Part shown: positions 1-8,639 of the stretch, one piece after another
Position numbering within the stretch: position 1 is the first letter of the stretch
How the letters are laid out: each line of letters starts with the position of its first letter
Source of the DNA: Macrolepiota albuminosa
Lineage: Eukaryota; Basidiomycota; Agaricomycetes; Agaricales; Agaricaceae
Length of the DNA: 64,000 bases
Direction: 5' to 3'
Assembly: GCA_027475525.1 (NCBI GenBank)
Contig: JAMWFC010000049.1
Span: 2,836,947 to 2,900,946, forward strand
Program-made: the position numbers and the translations under genes
Notes under the pieces: generated by a model
The model's input: only the letters and a program-made list of their open reading frames with translations
Databases searched by the model: none
Told to the model about the DNA's origin: nothing

Positions 1-98
1 GGAAAATGGTGGCTCTTGAACATGTGAAGATTAGCAAGGGTGTTGCGATGTCAGATTACTCAGATGAGTCGGGATCTGATTGCGACGGCGACAACTAA
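1..98 (+). CDS. 3' end of an unidentified gene
   Basis: An open frame enters from the left edge (codons in phase from base 3) and stops at TAA 96-98. The last 32 codons encode a serine/aspartate-rich acidic tail ending SDYSDESGSDCDGDN. No domain is visible in this stub, so the product cannot be named. The sequence after the stop is AT-rich and looks like a 3' untranslated region. It could be the end of a host gene or of another mobile ORF. Confidence 0.45.
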   Translation, partial: KMVALEHVKISKGVAMSDYSDESGSDCDGDN

Positions 99-821
99 TA
101 TGTTCCTGCCCAGTTTCAATTGTCTATGGTCTCTTTCTATATTCGTTTGAAGCTCGTGTTCCAATGTCTGTCCGGAATTTCTTGTGTGATCAAGTTAAAC
201 TTCACTGATCTCTCATCGATACCTCAGCATGCTATCTTCAATTGCTGTCCTCTTGCTTTGCTTTCTGTCTACTACTCTCTGTACATATTGTCCTTGATGT
301 CGGTACCTAATTCCCCCTAATTGTTATGTAAACTGTCTTCCTTGGGATTCAATGTACATAGTCTTCTTGATTGTCTCTTCTGGTTGGCAATCATACAAGA
401 GGCGTGCAAACTTCTCAGGAATGTCACCTCGCTGCCGAAATGATTAAATCGAGTTCCACGCTCTTGCTTGAAGCCATATGAACGGTTCCGGGATCATTCT
501 TTTTTTTCTTGGAGCCTCGGCGTTATCGTTAATCAGATTAGTTTTTTTTTTATCTAAAAAAAAATTCCTGTTGTATCGTCATCCTACGACGCTATTTTGA
601 GCTGAGGAACCTCCGGCCCCTTTCCCCAAAATGCAGAAACAAAGAGTACCTTAAAGATTAAGTAGATGTTAACACGTCTGTCTCACTCGAGGCAGACAAC
701 AAGAATAAGAAAAGAGTTCTAAAAAGTCCCCAATATACCCTAGAAAATGCTGAAACCTGTAAGCATTTGTCTTGTTCAATTGGCTGGGATTAAGCATTGA
801 GTTCTCTATACATACTTGGAG
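99..821. other. Non-coding, probable 3' flank
   Basis: No convincing ORF. The stretch has a T-run and an A-run near 541-567 and ordinary AT-rich spacer. Nothing else recognised. Confidence 0.4.
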
Positions 822-884
822 CCCTAACCGAACGAAGTGAGGTTAGGGTGGAGGCTTAGTTGGGGGGGGGGGGTTTGCCCCCAA
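822..884. repeat. Double-hairpin repeat
   Basis: CCCTAACC (822-829) pairs with GGTTAGGG (841-848) around an 11-nt loop. Directly after it, TTGGGGG (from 860, in a 12-G run) can pair with CCCCCAA (878-884). Two adjacent hairpins with short loops look like a dispersed structured repeat rather than chance. Family not identified. Confidence 0.5.
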
Positions 885-2404
885 CAAGCTACGAAATTCA
901 TGCCAAAGGCACAAATCATAGAATCATAGCTCATCTATAGTATATGCAACGACTTTTGTGGGAATTTGATGTAATTAGTAAGGCTGAAAAAGGCTGACCA
1001 AGAACCTTCCTTTTAGCATAATAACATAAAGTGTTAGCTTAACTTTTGTACTTGGAGTATAAAAATTGATGTATATAGATTTTAAACTTCAATATCAATA
1101 TATTTACTATATTTGGACATCTTCTGAAGGTGTCCAGATGAGAAATGGCCAAACACGATTTAGTGGACACCAGTTTTCATGCCTCGTATGTTCTTTGACC
1201 ACACATGACCAAACAAACTCTAATTTCACCATTGTAGTGAGAAGACACTACAACCAAAGTAAGTGTTGATCTGTTGCTATGAGTAATTGTGGAACAGATA
1301 AAGGATTGTTGAAACATGTTTGAAACTGGTGAGGGCAGGGAGATTAAAGAAGAATCTGATGTGGAGGTTTGTAGGAGGATATTAGGAAATGATAGAAGAG
1401 AAACTGCATAGAATGCTGAACCAGAGGAGGTGAGAGTTTTTATATAATTTTTAATAATTTGTTGATGGATAGATTGAGGTAAGAAAGCATCTGAGCCTGC
1501 AGGAGAGTAGTATGGAAGAATAGGAATAATATTGGCAAGCCAGGAGAGAAGTGTTTGCCAGTTATTTGCAAAAGAAGTGGAAGGGAAAGAAAGGATTTTA
1601 TATGTTAATGAAATATGAAGTAGACAAAGAAAAGTCCCCTACCTCACAGGAATTTATTAAGCATGTCCAATTGCTGAGGGTAATGTTGGCCATAATGCAG
1701 AACAGCAGGGAGATATGATTAAGATCTTGACAGAGTTTGTTTAGAGCTGCAGCATAGTTAAGTAGAGTGATTGAGAAAAGATCAAGTCTGTATAGAGAAG
1801 AGAAAAGAGTAAGAAGAGAAGACTAAAAATGAAAAGGAAAGCCAAGATAGCCATGAATCATTTTTGCTACTAAATGGTCAAGCTTTTGAGCTAGAGAGAG
1901 GGGAGAGGGGCTGCATGGCAAGGCATGGTCAAATTTTTGAGAATAAACATTGTAGTAGTATTTGGGCAAGAATAGTCAAAGTGAAGGGTTTTTTTTCAAA
2001 TATGGAAAGGTGAATGCAGATATTATATTGATATGCAGAAAGTGAAGATCAGGGCAATTGATTGGAACTTCAAGGACATAGTCACAAATAATTGTTACTA
2101 AGTTCCAATGGGTAATCAAACTTGATGGGTTGTTTTTAGAGACTGAAGGAATCAAGTCCATTGGTTTACCAGCAGGAGTTAGATCTGTATTGAAAATATA
2201 AAGTTGGGTTTTCTCCCAGGCTGTTTTCCTATGAGGTTTGAAACACATCTGCCAATCTTGCATTTTTGCAGAGGCTGGACCATGTAGTTCCAAACAAAAG
2301 AGAGTCATCCATTGCTTCCAGAATGGATAGGGTTAGGGATTGGTGGTTAGCCATAGTGTGAGGTCATCCAATGCATTTCTGGTGGCGTTATGTCAACAAA
2401 AGAA
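885..2404. other. No gene recognised; purine-rich spacer
   Basis: 1300-1900 is strongly A+G biased on the plus strand. Short open frames exist (for example 110 codons on the minus strand at 1976-2308) but none resembles a known family, and purine bias alone keeps frames open. It may be an old, unrecognisable element. Confidence 0.3.
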
Positions 2405-2755
2405 ACCAATGTCAGCGCCATCTTGGACTGTTAGGGTATGGAAGTGTAAACAAGTTATAGGCAAACGGACCCCGGGCCGGCTCGTGGTTGCCTTATTAAG
2501 GCAACCTTGGGCCTGGGCGAAGTATTGTATATTATTGCTATAACTAATATACATTGGGCTGTGGAGGGAGGGCTGCTCGAAAAATACAGCGCAGACCCTA
2601 CGTGACTAGGAGGAAGATCACTGCTAAGTTAACGGCTCTATCCTCCGAAATATTATGCTTACCTGGGAGGAAGATCACTGAGATGAGGAACCTTGCAGGT
2701 CTCAAATTGGTCGTGATCTCCTCCCAGGTCACCTGATCATCACTTCAGGGGACAA
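2405..2755. repeat. Internally deleted DIRS-like element (termini only)
   Basis: 2405-2545 closely matches 13856-13996, the left end of the DIRS-like element. 2570-2755 closely matches the reverse complement of 18138-18298, from its right end. The two pieces lie almost adjacent here, with no gag, RT or recombinase between, so this is a termini-only derivative. Divergence is a few percent by eye. Confidence 0.6.
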
Positions 2756-3054
2756 GTGGCTTGTCATGCATGCAGATATCAGGGACAGGAGACTACAGTG
2801 CTGGTGCATGTATAACTTATGTTGATTTTTGACTCGTGTTTAAGCATTGGCAGAACTGACTACTGTTTGATATGTATGTCGTCACGTTTAAGAAAAAGCC
2901 CAATACAGGGAAGGTTGTCGTTGCTTGGCAGCTTCTGCAGTAAATAGCCTAGAAAGACTTAGGGCCTGGCAGCTGATAGACAATGGGAAGCCAGGAGGAG
3001 CCTTATCTGACCCTCACACACAATCCAAAACTGGAAGCACTGAGACAAGTCCAT
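2756..3054. other. Unassigned spacer
   Basis: Contains a short open frame from 2925 without recognisable similarity. Nothing else supported. Confidence 0.3.
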
Positions 3055-3213
3055 TGATGATGCCAACTGTGGTTGGGTGCACTGTTTGCTACATCTCAAG
3101 ATGTCATCTCCAGCACTTGGTGTAAGGGCGTGAGAGTTGGGGCAGGGGTCCTGGTGTGCTTGAGTAAGATAGCTAAGTTGGTGTGCTAGAGTTGAGCACT
3201 TTGGACCCTAACC

Positions 3214-3507
3214 TGTAAGGACAACCTCTGGAGGCTATGGCTCAGAGGAAAACTCTGGATGTTAGAAGTCAGAAAGACAAACTCTGGCTTATATAAGCAG
3301 TCTGGAAGCAGTGCTGAAGAGCCCACACTTGTCTGAATGATAGCTAAAGAACTAGAGCACCTCAAAGGTTGAGAATAGTACTAACAGATAGTGTTGAGAG
3401 AATAGAAACAACACAATGAGAGAATGATAGAAGAAATAAGAAAATGAATGAAAGGAGAGTGAAGGAATAAGAAGTGAAAGAAGAAAGGAATGAGGAGTCC
3501 CCTGACA
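3214..3507 (-). repeat. LTR of chromovirus family A, minus strand
   Basis: On the minus strand it runs TGTCAGGGGACTCCTC to CCTTACA, like the LTRs at 6945-7265 and 12687-12998. The adjoining purine tract (AAAGGGGGGG on the minus strand, next to 3508) matches the polypurine tract at 12674-12684, so it is the 3' LTR of a minus-strand element. Confidence 0.75.
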
Positions 3508-4331
3508 TCACCCCCCCTTTAGAGTGTGGTGTCTTGGTGTGCTGGATAGAAGTAGTTCTGGATGGCCTGGTCTATCTTGGAAAGAGAATAAATGCCTCTG
3601 ATTGCCCGAGGAGCATTGGGATGCTGTTGATAGAATTCCTGGACCAAGGCAGGGGCATGGACATTCTCTTGCAGCTCCCAGGAGATGTCCTCAATTTCAT
3701 AGCCCTTCCACTTGACTTTGAACTGAAGCTTATTCCTAAAGAGTTAGGATCCGCTCCACTTCATACTCTTCTTAGTTGTCGACTAGAACTGGAGGTGGGG
3801 GTGGCTGTGGATGTCGACCTGGGATTGGATCCTTGGGTACTGGAGAGAGCTTCACCACATTGAAGACTGGATGGAGTCGACTCATTCCACTAGGCAGCTT
3901 GAGTCGATAGGCTAATGGGCCTACCTGCCTTACTATAGGAAAGGGTCCTAGATGACGATGAGAGAGCTTCTGAGAAGGTCAGGTGGTAGCGATGTCAGAG
4001 GCATCCAGACAGACTCAATCTCCAGGCTTGTACTTGGGGGCTGGAGTTTGTTCATGATCATAATAGCAGGCCATGTCATCCTTTGTCTTAGCTAAAGCAG
4101 CCTTGGCTTCCTCCTGAGCTGCCTTCATCTGATCTATGAACTCATTAACAGCTTCATTCTCTGAAGGTCATCCATGAGGCTTGAATCCCATCTGGAGGTG
4201 TCAACTAGTATCTAGAAGGAAAGGAGACATCTGGATAGCAGCGTGCACATGGTTGTTGTATTGAAACTCTGCCTTTGGTAATAGGTCATCCCAGTTATCC
4301 TGTTATTCATTGCAGAAAAGCCAGTGATACT
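3508..4331 (-). pseudogene. Chromovirus pol remnant (integrase end and chromodomain)
   Basis: Minus-strand translation in broken frames parallels the C-terminal pol of the element at 6945-12998: integrase C-terminal region (YHWLFCNE, QDNWDDLLPKAEFQYNN), linker (APKYKPGD, LSHRHLGPFPIVRQVGPLAYRL), HPVFNVVKLSP, then a chromodomain around EEYEVERIL. Many stops and at least one frameshift. The 5' four fifths of the element is missing: homology stops at about 4331, where the host X LTR resumes. Dead fragment. Confidence 0.75.
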
Positions 4332-4367
4332 GTTTGTAGCTAGCTTTTATACTATATGCTACTGCAG

Positions 4368-5186
4368 TGATAACGCCCAAAAGTAGATCAATAGCAGATA
4401 CGGTTTATGGCTACTGACCTGTAAGTGTTGGATGTGCTAAGTATTTGAGGGAGTCCCAGGCAGATCCCAGAGAACAAGTCAGAGAGATAAAATTAAGTCA
4501 GCAAGGGATGTTGGTAAGGAATGTGCGCTAAGGATTGGGGCGCCTAAGCAACTAAGTTAAAGTGGGTTAAGTGCGGCAAGAGATGCGGTAAGAGGACAGG
4601 AGGCTTAGCAACAACTAAGCTGCGGGTTGCCTGCTGTAGGTGTAAGGCACGTAGGTTCCATAAGTGTAACTGCAGCAAGCAGGCTAAGAGTGTTCAGACA
4701 ATTGGTGACCAAGAATTTAGTCAGCTCAAAAGAAATCTGAACTGTAAGGTAAACTGAGTAAGGTAAATGGGGTACTCTGTCCAAGGCCATGAATTGAACT
4801 AAATAAAAGGAAATCATGAGCTCGCTGTCCATTCTGTCTGTCTCAAGGTTGCCAAGTGCTATCATGCGCCATGGTAAAATGCCAGTCCAGCCATCACGAG
4901 TTATTGCATTATCCCTAATTCATAAGCGCTGTCACCAGCTAGCTGGGCCATGTGCTGATTAATTAGTGCCACCTGTCAAGACCTTATCAATAGCATAATG
5001 ACAGCTGTCATTCCAGCTGCTGCTGGCACTATAGCTGATCGATCTTGATAGTTGTCATGTGTGTCCATTGGGAATGGCCTAGAAAGGATAAATCATGCAT
5101 ACCAAGTTCAGAATGATTGTGGCAAGGTCTCCAGAACTGATTCTGAGCCTGCCATTGATGCACCTAGCCTATATGGGGTCCTATCA
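4368..5186 (-). repeat. Solo LTR, family Y, minus strand
   Basis: Plus-strand ends are TGATAACGCCC and GGGTCCTATCA, matching the LTR at 32573-33509 at both ends and internally (GGTAAG and GCGCTAAG motifs). No internal region accompanies it. The flanking pentamers (TGCAG, GCGAT) do not match, so target duplication is not supported. Confidence 0.65.
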
Positions 5187-5930
5187 GCGATTCAAGAAAA
5201 AGTCCATATGGAGTGCTAGAATTTAGCGCCTTGTCTCCTGACCATAGCTAATGGTGACCTGTCAACGGCAACCATCAGCATATGGATGATGGCAATCAAC
5301 AGTGTAACAGCCCATTGGCCACAGCTACTGCAAGATAATAGTAGAATTGAAGGTATCCACTCCTTTTCTGAGTGTAATTCTCATTGACCAAGATGGCTTG
5401 GGCTATAGTCAGAAAAACTTAGACAGATGCCATAAGTCAACAGCACTAATGCTGGCACTACTTATTTCCTCAATTTTCCATAAGTCTGAGTGTCAAGCTT
5501 TTATACTTTCTGATGGCATTGTCCCAGCAAGTATCAGTGCCTAATGATATCCTTTTTGGGCACTTAGTCAGGCATAGATTGAGATTTACCTCCTGTAGCT
5601 GCACCAATAGTATCTCCTCATAGCACCTAGATTCCTAGGTGGTCATGTGGGTGTTGGCTGATAGAGTATATATGGTGTTTTGGGTGCTTTTTCCTTCATC
5701 ATAGACCAGTCAGAGGCCAGTAGCTTAGCTTTTCTGTAGCCCTGTAGTACCTCTTGATGCGCTTAATCTGAGCAGAAGCCCATCATCTCCTCTCAACTGA
5801 AAAATTGACTGTCCTCAGTCAAGCACCATCACTATTCCAGCAGTGCTGTAATTTGTGTGATGTTGTTGTTTCTTTATAAGGTTGTCCTTTGCACTTCTTC
5901 TTTATTTACTGCCCCTTTTTCCTTTGCAAT

Positions 5931-6944
5931 ATGTCTAAAATCTCAGCTACTGCTCTTGCCAACTTCCTTGAAAAAGCTTCCTTCTTGTTTGACCATGTTA
6001 AGGTGGCCAGTTTGACTGATGCGCCATAGAATATTTCCACTGTTATGCATCTTTACCAGCACTGGATGTTGTTATGTGACCCTGACAGTTTCTGGGTGTG
6101 TGAAGTCAAAGTTTGTGACTGGTGTATAGCTTGGTACTGCAAATATGAAGATGCTGAGTGGTTGCATCCATTTGTGGGCTTATTTATAAGTTACTGCTTC
6201 TTTCTCCCTTGTGGCGCTAAAGTTCAGCACCTTGGCTAGGTTCTTTTGCTAACTGACAAAATTGATGCATTACTGGATGAAACTGACCTCAAAGAGGTAA
6301 GTTTACTTCTTTTCCTTTATGCTTGCTCTGATTGGTATCATAGTCAGCCCCTACATCTTCACTTCCTCGTAATCTTCCTTCTGCTCCTCCTCTTCATACC
6401 ACTCCAGCTACTCCTGCACCTGTTGTTCCTTCTGTTCATGTGTCACCTACCCTTGGTAGCCCTTTTCATAACCTAGCTTCTCCTACGTGCTCCTGTCCTC
6501 TTCACTTGGCTATCAAGCACACCAGTGTTCCTTCTGTTGATTCTGCCAGACTCAGGCTAGTTCATACTGTCTCTCACCTTCCTCTCTGTAACTTTGCTGT
6601 GGTCATTGAGTGCACTGCCCCTACTAGCACTAGTCTCCCCAAGCATCCCATATGTCTTTCCTTTTCCATTCCTTTTATTGCTTCTTATTCTTCTCAGGTC
6701 CATTTTCCAGCTCATAGTACCCCTCCTTATGACATAAGTCATTTTCCCAGATCACTAATTATTAGTGCCCAACCTAATTGTCTTTAGATGCCTAGGCAAA
6801 CTATGTTTAATGATGTGGAACTTCATGATTTATTGCATCAGTGCTGCAATAAGACTGTCATAGACACTGGCATCTCTGCTGATACCTTGGTCCTGGATGC
6901 TAAGAAGAAGATCACTATCTCTCTTCAAGAACGTTGCTCCTTTC
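5931..6944 (+). pseudogene. Decayed spliced ORF inside LTR element X
   Basis: ATG at 5931 opens a frame that stays coherent to 6944 if a 47-bp GT-AG intron (GTAAGT..ATAG, 6297-6343) is removed and three in-frame TAG codons (6027, 6237, 6785) are ignored. N-terminal part: MSKISATALANFLEKASFLF, then a Trp/Cys-rich stretch (HWMLLCDP, VCDWCIAWY, EWLHPFVGLF); the second exon is Pro/Ser/Thr-rich. The frame is cut off at 6944 by the 5' LTR of element A. I do not recognise the family. Its position after an X LTR and leader suggests it is the element's own first ORF, possibly gag-like. Confidence 0.4.
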
Positions 6945-7265
6945 TGTCAGGGGACTCCTCGCTCTTGTCTGGTCACAATTTCCTTTTCCAGAGTTTCCGG
7001 AGAACTCTGGAGCATTTTCCGCGCCCTGGGGTTCTCCCGGCCTCCCGGAGCTAGCCATTGGATACTGTACAGTCATTCCCATGCCCTTCCACCCCCGTAC
7101 TGATGTGCCACACTGGCAGAGGAATCCTTAGACTTGTTCTCTTTGGATTTCCCTCTGCCAGGTGATTAGTTATTGATTGTACTGTCGTTACTGGCTCTAA
7201 TATACTTTGGATTTCCCTCTGCCAGTTGTGTGATAGTGCCGCAACCTCTGGAGGTTGCCCTTACA
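6945..7265 (+). repeat. 5' LTR of chromovirus A
   Basis: 321 bp, TGTCAGGGGACTCC to GCCCTTACA. Closely matches the 3' LTR, which lacks a short segment present here near 6967-6984. Contains repeated GGATTTCCCTCTGCCAG at 7145 and 7208. Confidence 0.9.
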
Positions 7266-7267
7266 GC

Positions 7268-7278
7268 AGAACAAGTCT
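7268..7278 (+). promoter_or_regulatory. Candidate self-priming primer-binding site
   Basis: AGAACAAGTCT, two bases after the LTR, is the exact reverse complement of AGACTTGTTCT at 7130-7140 within the LTR. No TGG-type tRNA primer site is seen. Tf1-type elements prime cDNA synthesis by folding the 5' end of their own RNA onto such an 11-nt site; the same LTR motif is kept in the 3' LTR (12862-12872) and in the copy at 26898-27353. Confidence 0.55.
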
Positions 7279-7373
7279 CCTAATTCCGGTCTGGAAGCCC
7301 CCCATAGCCGTCAGAAGAATTCTCTGGCTCCTATCTGCCGCTTCTCCACCAGTTTTAAGCATCTGGACCTTCT

Positions 7374-8618
7374 ATGTCTCAGCTTGCCTCTTCAGACACT
7401 CCTCCGGATGCTACAGCTCCTCAGGATGAAGCCTGGACTTGCTTGCTCCACCTAGAGGCTCAAGTGCAGCTTACTCAAGCTTCCCTCACTCACCACACCG
7501 CTGAACTCTCCACCCTCCGACAAACCACTGAAACCATCTCCGACTCCCTCCAGGCACTCCTAGAGCGTCTCAACACCACTCCCTTGGTTGCTACCGCAAC
7601 CCCAGCAGCGGCACTGCCCCCCGCTGTTCAGCCATCCTCTCTGAATCCTCTGAGGACCCAAGGGACCCCACGTGCGCTCCTCCCCTGTCCGGCAATCCCG
7701 GATGCCTACGATGGCAACCGCGTGACCGGAGAATGATTTCTACAGTTGTGCCTCACCTATATCCAGCTCTGCGGGGACGACTTCATCTCGGACAACCTGA
7801 AAATCACATGGGTTCTCTCCTACATGAAGTCTGGGAGAGCGGCCATCTACGCACTGCGGGTTTTCCGACGCCCTGGAGGCGTTGCGGGGTTTGCAAACTG
7901 GGCCGCATTTGAGCAGGAGTTCCAGGACAAGTTCTTCCCCCGGAACCCAGCCAAGGCAGCTGCGCTGGTCCTCCGAGACAGGGATCAATACGGACAAGGG
8001 AGGCGCTCGCTGGACAAATACATTGACTCCTTCCGGGCACTAGTTGAGCAGGCCGGGTACCCCGATGGACTGCAACTCTGCCTCACCTTCCGGGAAGGGC
8101 TCCAATCCACTCTGATGGAGCGTATTGACAACCTTGCAGAAGAACGTCCAGCCAACAACCAAGTCGCCTCCTGGTACCGAGTGGCCCAGGACCAGTGGCA
8201 GCTCATGGAACTTAAGCGCAGCCTGCGCCAAGCTCCGGCCATGGCAACAGCCCCACATCCTTGGGTCCCTCTCCCCTGTCCCGTAGCAGCTGTGTTCCAC
8301 CCTCCCAGCCTCCCTGCTCCCTCCGCAGGGCCCACACTGCCCCCGGGGGCCCCTATGGATGTGGACTCCTCCTGCCAGCGTGCCAACCTACCTCTTCTGT
8401 GCCGGTGCTGCGGCACCCCCGGTCACTTTGCACGCTGTTGCCCGCTTGGCCTTGAGGTGCGTTACCTAGCCCCGGAGGAGCAGGAAGAGCTACTCCTGCA
8501 GCTCCTGGCAGCCAAGGATGCAGCCGGAGCCCCCTCTCCAGACACAGCAGCGCCGGAGACCTGGGAGCAGGAGCGGAGTGCGGATGTGTCGGGAGGAGGG
8601 AGCCCGGAGGATTTTTAG
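7374..8618 (+). pseudogene. gag: gag of chromovirus A (one in-frame stop)
   Basis: Structural capsid/nucleocapsid protein. ATG 7374 starts a frame broken only by TGA at 7734-7736 and continuing in the same frame to 8618 (about 414 aa). The N-terminal part is helical and Gln/Leu-rich; the capsid core (WAAFEQEFQDKFFP, SLDKYIDSFRALVEQAGY) matches the retrotransposon Gag family; a zinc knuckle CRCCGTPGHFARCC (CX2CX4HX4C) lies near the C-terminus. The TGA would be an arginine if CGA (VTGE-R-FLQL), a single C-to-T change at CpG. Pol lies in another frame, so frameshifting would normally be needed. Confidence 0.85.
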
Positions 8619-8639
8619 AGGAGCGACGGGTGAAGAGTA

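Larger units (their letters stand above)
3055..5785 (+). repeat. Long LTR, family X, interrupted by two insertions
   Basis: Left part 3055-3213 begins TGATGATGCCAACTG. The sequence resumes at about 4332 (TTTGTAGCTAGCTTTT) and from 5187 to 5785, ending GAAGCCCATCA. The uninterrupted copy at 27380-28378 gives the order. A chromovirus fragment (3214-4331) and a family Y LTR (4368-5186) sit inside it. The sequence right of 5785 (TCTCC..CAACTG) also follows the X copy ending at 45263, so it is the element's internal leader and this is a 5' LTR read on the plus strand. Confidence 0.6.

Noticed and set aside
1976..2308. 110-codon minus-strand ORF
   Set aside because: No recognisable motif, no splice or promoter context, composition consistent with chance.
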